The notes below the pieces were generated by a model. That model did not search any database, was not told where the DNA came from, and saw only the letters and a program-made list of their open reading frames with translations. Below, piece after piece: positions 46,467 through 53,800 of a stretch of DNA of 64,000 bases. Positions within the stretch are counted from its first letter, which is position 1; the number at the start of each line of letters is the position of its first letter. Made by a program: the position numbers and the translations under genes. The stretch lies in NCBI RefSeq assembly GCF_004114615.1, contig NZ_CP035300.1:1612001-1676000 (forward strand), read 5' to 3'. The DNA comes from Dyella sp. M7H15-1 (GTDB lineage: Bacteria; Pseudomonadota; Gammaproteobacteria; Xanthomonadales; Rhodanobacteraceae).

Positions 46467-47133
46467 CCGATGTCTTGTCGCCAGCCACTGCTGCATGACG
46501 CGGACGTGATGTAGCGACAAGTGCGGAAAACGTGAGATCGTCGAGCAGCAAGGTGGCCTGCTTTTCCATCTCCACGCAATAGCCTTCCACTTTCGAACGG
46601 AAGTAGCGGTGCAGCACATATGCAGGAATGGCCACGGTCAAACCCGCTGCCGTGCAGATCAGCGCCTCGCCAATGCCGCCGGCCATTTTGGTAGGGTCCG
46701 CCATGCCGCCCACCATCACCTGCATGAACATGCGAATCAGGCCGATCACGGTACCAAACAAGCCGAGCAGCGGACCGATCAGAGCGATGGTGCCGAGGGT
46801 ATTGAGATAACGCTCCATGCGATGTACCACATGGCGACCGGTATCTTCGATGCGTTCCTTGATCAACTCGCGCGGACGAGTGCGCACGGCCAGTGTGGCA
46901 GCCAGCAACTCACCCAGCGGCGAACCCGTGGAAAGCTTTTCCAGATGAACCGGATCAAGCTGATCGGAACGTGCCCATTCGCGCACTTCCTGCGAGAGTC
47001 CGCGCGGCAGCACCGAGTTGCGTCGCAAGGTCCAGCACCGTTCCAACACGATCGCCAGCGCCACCGCCGAGCAGATCAGGATGGGCGTCATCGCCCAACC
47101 GCCTGCCATCAGAATCTGACCCAGATCACCCAC
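46462..47133 (-). CDS. exbB: MotA/TolQ/ExbB proton channel family protein
   Basis: ExbB forms the proton-channel scaffold with ExbD. The 223-residue protein has the first helix near TPILICSAVALAIVLERC, a cytoplasmic loop, then NTLGTIALIGPLLGLFGTVIGLIRMF and GIGEALICTAAGLTVAIPAYV, which contain the conserved Thr/Pro channel residues. I chose a GTG with GGGAG 6 nt upstream; the frame is open 27 more codons and an ATG lies 8 codons further in. No tonB gene is nearby. Confidence 0.92.
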   Translation of the reverse strand: MGDLGQILMAGGWAMTPILICSAVALAIVLERCWTLRRNSVLPRGLSQEVREWARSDQLDPVHLEKLSTGSPLGELLAATLAVRTRPRELIKERIEDTGRHVVHRMERYLNTLGTIALIGPLLGLFGTVIGLIRMFMQVMVGGMADPTKMAGGIGEALICTAAGLTVAIPAYVLHRYFRSKVEGYCVEMEKQATLLLDDLTFSALVATSRPRHAAVAGDKTSA

Positions 47134-47214
47134 AACCCACTCCCGGCCCTGCCGTCTGCCTGAAGAGGGCATCATAGCAGCGTAGTTGGAACATACCGTG
47201 CTGCGGGTGACCAT

Positions 47215-49533
47215 TCATTCCCGCCAGTAACGGCGCTCCCGCAGGCGCCAATGTGCAGTCACTGAGGCCGGCGAAGTGGCCGGAAAATCAATTTGAACGG
47301 CACCTACCAATGCGGTATTGAACACCGGCACGTCGGCCTGCGCGTAGCGCTGGAGAACTTCGGGCCGCGGATGGCCAAAACGGTTGAGCCAGCCAGCAGA
47401 AACCACTGCCAGCTCGGGCTTGGCGGCAGCAATGAAGGCCGCACTGGAGGAGGTCCGGCTACCATGGTGTGGCACCTGCAACACCAGCCGTGGCCCCGAT
47501 CCCAGGATATCTGCGAGGCGTGATTCGATCCCCGAGTCGATATCACCGGTCAGCAACAAACGGCCGCCCTTCCCTTCTACCAGCAGCACACAGGACCGAT
47601 CATTGTCTGATGTTGCGACCCCGCCCCTGATCGGACTGAGCAAATGAAATCGCACGTCATCCCACTCCCAATGTTGCCCTGCCAGACACTGCTCGACAGA
47701 TAGGGACATGCGATCCGGTTCGCCGCCATAGCGACGCGCCATGGGAAATGCCGCCGCGACGGCAGGTGCGCCACCGGCATGATCGTTATCAGCATGACTG
47801 ACCATCAGCGCGTCCAGCCGGTCCATGCCCAGCGCATACAGCGATGGGATCACCACGGCTTCGCCCAGATCGAATCCGGACGGATAGCGCGCCCCGGCGT
47901 CGTAAACCAAGGCGTGGTGACGCGTACGAACAATCACCGACAAGCCTTGCCCCACATCCAGCACCCACGCCTGAAATGCACCCGCATCCGGTTGATGTCG
48001 CGCGGGCCAGAGCAAGGGAAGGAGTAACAAGACGCCGAACATTCTTAGTGGCACGCCGCGCGGCATGAATAGCCACGCGGCACCCAGCATCGCCAACACC
48101 AGCGACCAGGGTTGCACGGCAGGCAAAAACCAGTGCGTGCCCGGCCAGGTGGCTGTTTGTTCAAGCAGCCACCATTGTGCGTGCGCAAGCTTTCCCGCCA
48201 GCCACAACACTGGCGTTGCAAGCGGCGGGGCGATCAACAACAACAGCAATCCCATCAACGCACAGGGCACGATCACGAAACTGACGAAAGGCACGGCGAC
48301 CAGATTGGACAGCGCACCGACAAGAGACGCCTCGCCAAAGAACCACAAAGTGAGCGGCAAAAGAGCTACCGTCATCACGATCTGACCCAACGTAAGCTCG
48401 CGCAGGAAAGCGCGAATACCGTGTCCCTGGGTTTGCAGGCACAAGATCAGAAAACCGACACCTACAAACGACAGCCAGAATCCCGCGTCGAGTACCGCCA
48501 AGGGATCGGCCAGCAGAATAGCGATCATCGCAAGCGCTAAGGCATGCCCAGCTCCGGACGCACGGCGGCTGCATCGCGCGAATGCAACGGCTCCAATCAT
48601 CAAAACCGTGCGCACGGTCGGCATGCCAAAACCTGCCAATCCAGCGTAGGCAAAAGCCCATAGCAGCGCCGACATCGCCTGTGCTTGCACGCGTGGCCAT
48701 CGCACCGCCAGTAATGGCCAAAGCCAGTAAACCAACCCGCAAAGCCATGCGCCAAATGCTGCCGCAACACCGACGTGGAATCCTGAAATGGCAATCAAAT
48801 GGGAAACACCGTTAGCGCGTGCCACATCCCAGTCATGTGCACTCAAACCACCCGTATCACCCACGGTAAAAGCGCGCAGCAGCGCAGCATCGTGCGCATC
48901 ACGTACTCGCGCCTGGATATCGCTGGATAGCGATCCACGCAGTCGATCCAGGCACCATAACGCCACCGCCTGCTGCTGATTGGACGGATCATCCCGCACA
49001 TAACCCACCGCGGTGATGCCACGTGCCAGTGCACTGCGTTCACTATCGGCGCCACCGGGATTGATCATGCCGCGCGGACGGCGCAAGCGAAGCATCCATT
49101 GCCAACGTGAACAGGGTTCCAGCGCAGGCGGCGGTTTGCCATACCAGCTTATGCGAGCAAGTCCGCGCCAAGGTATGGGCTTGTCATTGAGCTTTGCCTG
49201 ATCGATCCGGAAGAGAAAGCTGGTTGCATCAGCCTTGGTTTGGGCAAGCCCCTGGATATGGCCGGTGACGCTGAAATCTTGCCCTTCCCATTCGGCGGGC
49301 AAGCGTGCGTCCATGGCAACACCACCCCGCCAACAGGCCCATGCAAAACCAAAAAGCACGATGGCCAGCCAGCGCAAGCGCGATATTCGCCATGCAAGAA
49401 ACAATGCAAGGACACATACGACAGCGACAAGCCAGCGCGGCGGCAACACTGAAAACCACTGCACGGAAAGCACGCCCGCCAACAGCGAAAGCGCTGCGAC
49501 CATTGCACCCGGCCATATCCTTGCGTACGGCAT
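47215..49533 (-). CDS. comEC: DNA internalisation competence protein ComEC/Rec2
   Basis: ComEC forms the inner-membrane channel for DNA uptake during natural transformation. The 772-residue protein has the N-terminal DUF4131 region, the Competence domain (about 215-480, with GVSHLIAISGFHVGVAAAFG) and a C-terminal MBL domain with HADNDHAGG, LLTGDID and VPHHGSRTS. All expected metal ligands are visible. It is complete, so this genome may be naturally transformable, which fits the recombined accessory region upstream. Confidence 0.93.
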   Translation of the reverse strand: MPYARIWPGAMVAALSLLAGVLSVQWFSVLPPRWLVAVVCVLALFLAWRISRLRWLAIVLFGFAWACWRGGVAMDARLPAEWEGQDFSVTGHIQGLAQTKADATSFLFRIDQAKLNDKPIPWRGLARISWYGKPPPALEPCSRWQWMLRLRRPRGMINPGGADSERSALARGITAVGYVRDDPSNQQQAVALWCLDRLRGSLSSDIQARVRDAHDAALLRAFTVGDTGGLSAHDWDVARANGVSHLIAISGFHVGVAAAFGAWLCGLVYWLWPLLAVRWPRVQAQAMSALLWAFAYAGLAGFGMPTVRTVLMIGAVAFARCSRRASGAGHALALAMIAILLADPLAVLDAGFWLSFVGVGFLILCLQTQGHGIRAFLRELTLGQIVMTVALLPLTLWFFGEASLVGALSNLVAVPFVSFVIVPCALMGLLLLLIAPPLATPVLWLAGKLAHAQWWLLEQTATWPGTHWFLPAVQPWSLVLAMLGAAWLFMPRGVPLRMFGVLLLLPLLWPARHQPDAGAFQAWVLDVGQGLSVIVRTRHHALVYDAGARYPSGFDLGEAVVIPSLYALGMDRLDALMVSHADNDHAGGAPAVAAAFPMARRYGGEPDRMSLSVEQCLAGQHWEWDDVRFHLLSPIRGGVATSDNDRSCVLLVEGKGGRLLLTGDIDSGIESRLADILGSGPRLVLQVPHHGSRTSSSAAFIAAAKPELAVVSAGWLNRFGHPRPEVLQRYAQADVPVFNTALVGAVQIDFPATSPASVTAHWRLRERRYWRE

Positions 49534-49830
49534 ATCCCTGCTGTTTTGCCTTTTGATAAAGCAAAACTAGCGCACGCGTGAACACCTCTATGTAGGAAAT
49601 CCGCCCATGCCATTGAAGGTCCCGAGGCTGAGGTGAGGCACCTCTGCGCTTTGACGTTATCGGCACACTCAAAGAGCCTTAAGCGGGCTTAACCAAAAGA
49701 AGCCATCCGCTCCGATCGCCGCAGGTGAGAACTCGTAATCACATGGACTCGCCCCGCTCCGATCAGGCCACAAGGGCCAGCGGAGGAGAGTAAAACTGTC
49801 CACCGACCTGTAAAGAGCGAGGGCGAGGCC
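49534..49830. other. Intergenic stretch between comEC and the IS110 remnant
   Basis: 297 nt. I see no gene. The inverted pair CACCTC...GAGGTG near 49583-49632 and GCCTTAAGCGGGCTTAA at 49677-49693 could form hairpins. The right part is presumably flanking or left-end sequence of a lost IS110-type element. Confidence 0.4.
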
Positions 49831-49980
49831 ATAAATAAGCGTACTCCGGTTATCGAAGCGAGCGAATTGGCGATTGATCTGGCCAAGAACGTGTTCGAAG
49901 TGGTGGACGCCGATCGACACGGGCACGAGCTGTGGCATCGTCGCATTGCGACGCGCAAAGCCTTTGAAAACTTCCTGGCC
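49831..49980 (+). pseudogene. IS110-family transposase N-terminal remnant
   Basis: The plus strand encodes about 50 codons (NKRTPVIEASELAIDLAKNVFEV...) with the first catalytic Asp motif AIDLAKN of the IS110/IS1111 DEDD transposases. The expected start position reads ATA rather than ATG. The frame ends in haemagglutinin sequence at 49981. It has cut the fourth CdiA-like module. Confidence 0.7.
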
Positions 49981-50684
49981 GTGGTTTTCTTGTTGGCTCA
50001 GGATATTGAGGTTGTTGGCGGCGGCGAGGGCGACGTTGTTGCTCTGGATGTGGCTGCCGTAGGCGGTTTCGTCGTGGGTGGTGGTGCTACTGCTGGCGCT
50101 GCTGGCGCCAAGGCCAATACGTAAGCTGATGCCCTGACTGACATTCGTATCTGCCGATGCTGCCGCGCCAGCTGCGTCTTGGTAGGCGTTATACGCCTCG
50201 TAGGCGGTATAGGCGGCTTGGCTCGCATACAGCGCTTTGAGGCGGTCGTCTTCGGCGTGGTTGGCGGCTTGAGAGTGGCCGTAGACACTCTGCGTGGCGC
50301 TAGCCAAGCCCCCACCCAAACCCAGCGTGATCCCCGCTTGCTGTTGTTTGTAGCTCTGCGTGGTGTCTTGCGTGCCCAACGCCGCGTCGAGGGTGACGTC
50401 GTTGCCGACGATGGCGGTGCTGGTGTTGCTGATCACATCGCTGCCGGTGATGTGCACGCGGTTGCCGGCGGTCAACGTGACACCACCGTTCAAGCTGCCG
50501 ATGACGCTGCCTTGCGGGGTGGTGTCGGTTTCGTTGGTGGTTTGAGTTTCCTTGGCTTCGCCGATCATCAGGTTCAGGCCGCTGGTGAAGACCCCGCTGG
50601 TCTTGGTGGTGCGGTCGTGCTGTTCGCTGTGCGTGTCGGTGGCGACGATTTGCGCAGCTTGGGTGGCGGATGAACCAGCACTAA
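49981..50684 (-). pseudogene. Module 4: truncated filamentous haemagglutinin/CdiA fragment
   Basis: The minus-strand frame matches module 1 over about 220 codons (SGVFTSGLNLMIG, TDTTPQGS, YKQQQAGITLGLGGGLAS, TAYEAYNAYQDAA, STTTHDETAYGS). It has an internal deletion at the repeated word VATD, and another after SHIQSN. It is cut at 49980 by the IS110 remnant, after NILSQQENH. No toxin domain remains. It starts directly after the lipoprotein gene at 50685. DNA offset from module 1 is about 9237. Confidence 0.85.
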
Positions 50685-51053
50685 TCAGGTAATCGGAACG
50701 CCATCAGAGATGTATCGATAGCCTTTTCGTTGCATGCAGACCTCAAAGTAGTTCGATCTAGTTTTCATTGCATTGCGCATACGAAGTTTATCATCTGCTG
50801 GCATACTGCCTGGCCATTTTCTGGAGATATCAGCTGCCTCCTTGACCGCCGCCATATAGCGTGGGTCTTGCCGCAGCTCCCGAGAGCACCCCTGACTAGC
50901 CTCGGTGGCATCCTCATCCGTAGTGCCGGGTTTTATCCAATATCGCTTGGATGGCATCACTCTCACCACCGGATCACTAGCTCTGTATTCCCTTGATGCA
51001 CATGCCACAAGAAACACGCAGCCCAATAGGGCAAGAACCATTCTGTTATTCAT
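50685..51053 (-). CDS. Small lipoprotein, candidate immunity protein of module 3
   Basis: The 122-residue product has a lipoprotein signal peptide with lipobox LVAC (Cys about residue 18). The mature part shows W-I-K-P-G-T-T-D-E-D followed by a Cys, then CMQRKGYRY near the end, a pattern shared with the lipoprotein at 57014. The ATG overlaps the stop codon of the toxin remnant upstream (AATGAATAAC), so it was translated with that toxin. Base composition is lower in GC than the neighbours. Role as an immunity protein is inferred from position only. Confidence 0.7.
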   Translation of the reverse strand: MNNRMVLALLGCVFLVACASREYRASDPVVRVMPSKRYWIKPGTTDEDATEASQGCSRELRQDPRYMAAVKEAADISRKWPGSMPADDKLRMRNAMKTRSNYFEVCMQRKGYRYISDGVPIT

Positions 51054-51146
51054 TGCCAATCGCCCCTTTGTTAGTGGGCGGCACATAAACGGGGATACTG
51101 TAGTTGCCTTCGCCCCATATCTTGTCCGTCAGTTTCCGTAAATCCG
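51046..51146 (-). pseudogene. Module 3: last ~33 codons of a CdiA-type toxin, cut by IS3
   Basis: The minus-strand frame reads DLRKLTDKIWGEGNYSIPVY then VPPTNKGAIGNE and stop, and runs into the left end of the IS at 51147. It is open without start, ends overlapping the lipoprotein start, and has protein-like composition. It is the C-terminal relic of the toxin whose haemagglutinin part continues beyond the IS. Confidence 0.7.
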
Positions 51147-51209
51147 TAAAGTGGACCCCGGATTTGAGACACCAGTTTAGACTGTCCTCCGCGAGAGGAT
51201 AACGAGCAG

Positions 51210-51662
51210 ATGAGCGAAGGCAAGAAGCGTAAGACGCACAGCGCGGAGTTCAAGGCCAAGGTCGGCCTGGAGGCGGTGCGAGGGGTGAAGACGATCAACG
51301 AGATTGCCCAGCAGTACGGCGTCCATCCGGTGATGGTCAGCCAGTGGAAGAAGGAAATCATGGATCGGGCCGGCAGCCTGTTCGAGACCAAGCGCGGTCC
51401 CAAGCCGAACGAGGCGAGCGGTGATGACGACCGGCTGTACAGCGAGATTGGTCGACTGAAAGTGGAACTGGACTGGCTGAAAAAAAGTCCGGTCTGTGAG
51501 CATGGCGATGCGGATGAGTTGGATCGATGCGACGGACACGGCGCTGTCTATCACGCAGCAGTGCGTATTGAGCGCGGTGCCACGGGCAAGTGTGTATCGC
51601 CAACGGAGCGCGCAGACCCTACCCTGCGAGGAGGATTTGCTGTTGTGCAGGTTGATCGATGA
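51210..51662 (+). CDS. IS3-family transposase OrfA
   Basis: OrfA is the DNA-binding part of the IS3 transposase. Residues 1-90 contain the helix-turn-helix (EFKAKVGLEAVRG, EIAQQYGVHPVMVSQWKKE) and a leucine-zipper-like stretch YSEIGRLKVELDWLKK. The functional end is at the slippery site 51480-51487. The remaining codons to 51662 overlap orfB in a different frame. Confidence 0.9.
   Translation: MSEGKKRKTHSAEFKAKVGLEAVRGVKTINEIAQQYGVHPVMVSQWKKEIMDRAGSLFETKRGPKPNEASGDDDRLYSEIGRLKVELDWLKKSPVCEHGDADELDRCDGHGAVYHAAVRIERGATGKCVSPTERADPTLRGGFAVVQVDR
51480..51487 (+). promoter_or_regulatory. Programmed -1 frameshift site in IS3 orfA/orfB
   Basis: A run AAAAAAAG follows GACTGGCTG at the end of the OrfA zipper. 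It is the usual IS3 slippery sequence that joins OrfA to OrfB as one transposase. Confidence 0.8.
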
Positions 51663-52443
51663 GGCGTACACCGCAAGGCCGTTCTACGGCAGCCGGCGGA
51701 TGGTCAGGACCATGCGTGCGCAAGGCTATCGGGTCAACCGTAAGCGCGTGCAGCGCCTGATGCGTGCGATGGGCTTGGCAGGCATGGCGCCCGGTCCAGC
51801 GACCCGCGTGAAGCATCCTGAGCACAAGGTCTATCCCTACCTGCTGCGTGGCGTGCCGGTCGTGCGCCCGGGTCAGGTGTGGAGCACGGACATCACCTAC
51901 ATCCGGCTACCGCGTGGTTTCGCTTACCTGGTCGCGATCATCGATGGGTACAGCCGCAAGGTGCTGAGCTGGCGGATCAGCAACAGCCTGGATGCCGCGT
52001 TCTGCGTCGACTGCCTGGAGGAGGCATTGAGCGTTTACGGCCGGCCGGAAATCTTCAACAGCGATCAGGGTGTGCAGTTCACCAGCAAGGCATTTACGGA
52101 TGTGCTCAAACGCGAAGGTGTGCAGATCAGCATGGATGGTCGCGGACGCGCATTGGATAATATTTTCGTCGAACGGCTGTGGCGCACGGTCAAGTATGAA
52201 GACGTATATCTGAAAGGGTATTCCACGATGGCCGAGCTGATGATCGGCCTGACGAACTACTTCGCGTTTTACAATGCGGAGCGCCCGCACCAGTCCCTTG
52301 GCTATGAGTCGCCGGACACGGTGTACGCCACGAGGAATGGCGGCGGTGCGCTGATCATCGACAAGTACGGCAAGGATGATGTATCCATGTCGAAAACAGG
52401 GCAGCGCTGTTCCGCTGCGGATGAGGTTGTGGAAGCAGCTTAA
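51496..52443 (+). CDS. IS3-family transposase OrfB (DDE integrase core)
   Basis: The 315-codon frame has the HTH_21 region (YTARPFYGSRRM) and the rve core with catalytic residues in WSTDITYIRL, NSDQGVQFTS and the Glu in NIFVERLWRTVKYE, and the YNAERPHQSLGY ending. It is normally made as the OrfAB fusion. The gene is intact, so the element may still be active. Confidence 0.92.
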   Translation: MSMAMRMSWIDATDTALSITQQCVLSAVPRASVYRQRSAQTLPCEEDLLLCRLIDEAYTARPFYGSRRMVRTMRAQGYRVNRKRVQRLMRAMGLAGMAPGPATRVKHPEHKVYPYLLRGVPVVRPGQVWSTDITYIRLPRGFAYLVAIIDGYSRKVLSWRISNSLDAAFCVDCLEEALSVYGRPEIFNSDQGVQFTSKAFTDVLKREGVQISMDGRGRALDNIFVERLWRTVKYEDVYLKGYSTMAELMIGLTNYFAFYNAERPHQSLGYESPDTVYATRNGGGALIIDKYGKDDVSMSKTGQRCSAADEVVEAA

Positions 52444-52482
52444 ACTGGACTAAAAACTGTCTTGACAGTGGGGTCCACTTTA

Positions 52483-53491
52483 CCTGCACTTTCTGTGCAT
52501 CGAAGATCGGCGCGAGCGCCTGGTTATCGAGGGTGGGATTTCGATCAAGGCCACTGAGATCAGTATTGCCATCTCGTTGAATGATCGTGCCTTGCGCAAT
52601 GCCGCTGTTGGTATCGCTGCTGCTGTGGCCGCTCTGTGGCACGCCAAGCATGGGCGAACCACTGAAGCCGCCACCGGCACTGTAGCCCGCACTCACGCCC
52701 ACATTACTGGCACTGTAGTTCGCTTCGTTGTGAAGGCTCTCGTAAGTGAGGCTGCCGGTATCCAGCAGGTTTTTGCTCGGGTCCGCCGTGCTGGCAATCA
52801 CGCCACCAATCAAGTGCGTGTTGCCACCCACGGTGATATCGAACCCGCCGCTGCCGGCGCTGATACCACTCACATCGGTGACGCTGGCATAGTGACTGTT
52901 CACCTTACTCTGGTGGTAGCTGACGCTGCCGCCCGAGCCGTAGCCGATCACCATCTTGCCGCCCAGCTGTTGCTGTTGGCTGGCGTAGTCGTCGGTGTCT
53001 TGTTCGCTTTGGATCAAGAGGTTGCCGCCGATGGCACCGAGCACGGTGTTGCCGGTGAGTTGGGCGCCCTGGATGGTGGTGTCGTTGCCGCTGATCAGGG
53101 TGAGTGTGTCGCTGGCGTTGATGCGGCTGATCGCATGGGTGGTGCCGTTGCCGTGGGCGTTGCCTTGGCCGACGGAGCCTTGTGCATAGAAGCCGATGCC
53201 GTCGCTGCCGATCTGGATGCCGATGCCGCCGCTGGCGTTTTTGTTGCTGCTTTGCAGGCTGTGGTTTTCTTGCTGACTGAGGAGATTAAGGTTGTTTTGT
53301 GCGGCGAGGGCCACGTTGTTGCCATTGACCTGGCTGCCGATGATCGTCAGATCGCCGCCGGTGGCCGCCATGACCACGTCGCCGTTGCTTTGGATGCGGC
53401 TGCCGTAGGCGGTTTCGTCGTGGGTGGTGGTGCTGGCAATGTCACCGTCTGCGCGCAAACCTATCTGTCCGGCTACCTGACTCAGCTCCAT
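52483..53491 (-). pseudogene. Module 3: filamentous haemagglutinin/CdiA fragment interrupted by IS3
   Basis: The minus-strand frame begins MELSQVAGQIGLRADGDIA, which matches the start of the pretoxin region in module 2 (MELGNVAGQVGMRAAGDLA). It then jumps to STTTHDETAYGS and runs through the whole haemagglutinin repeat to FDAQKVQ, where the IS starts at 52482. The expected pretoxin and toxin are missing. The start lies 4 nt after the immunity gene of module 2. Confidence 0.85.
52485..53431. repeat. Direct repeat of CdiA segment, copy in module 3
   Basis: The sequence matches 54950-55896 with a constant offset of 2465 and few mismatches, so the two copies align without gaps over about 945 bp. 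A more diverged copy lies in module 1. Confidence 0.85.
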
Positions 53492-53494
53492 GTC

Positions 53495-53800
53495 CTATCG
53501 TTCTTTAGAACGTTCTTTTGTTGATTCATGCGGCGTGAGTTTCGTACAGACCCACACAGCAAATGCCGCCAAAGCGCCAAGTACCGCTCCCACAAGCAAT
53601 ACCCCAAAAAATTTCTTGGATAAAATGCGATGGACGGCAATTACCCATCCGCCTTCGTAGACGCCAAGGATAAAAAATGCTAAGGGCGTCACGACAATGC
53701 AGAATACGAAGATCGCCGCAAGTCGAAACCTTCTTAAATAGTGGATTGCAAACGGGCCAAGCAGCCCACCAATAATTCCTGACCAGAATCCATCAAACAC
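53495..53800 (-). CDS. Small integral membrane protein, candidate immunity protein of module 2
   Basis: The 101-residue product has two clear transmembrane helices (LAAIFVFCIVVTPLAFFIL and FFGVLLVGAVLGALAAFAVW) and a possible shorter one near the N-terminus (IIGGLLGPFAIHYL). A charged tail follows. The GTG start is in a TAGTG overlap with the toxin stop, with GGGAGG inside the toxin end as ribosome-binding site, so it is coupled to the toxin. A membrane immunity protein would fit a membrane-acting toxin. It is not recognised by family. Confidence 0.65.
   Translation of the reverse strand: MFDGFWSGIIGGLLGPFAIHYLRRFRLAAIFVFCIVVTPLAFFILGVYEGGWVIAVHRILSKKFFGVLLVGAVLGALAAFAVWVCTKLTPHESTKERSKER

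Larger units (their letters stand above)
51147..52482 (+). mobile_element. IS3-family insertion sequence (1336 bp)
   Basis: Ends are inverted repeats TAAAGTGGACCCC / GGGGTCCACTTTA. Inside are orfA and orfB in two frames, overlapping, with a slippery A7-G at 51480-51487 for -1 frameshifting. The flanks (CCG on the left, CCT on the right) show no target duplication. The two flanking parts of the toxin gene are not contiguous, so DNA was probably lost on insertion or afterwards. Confidence 0.92.
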
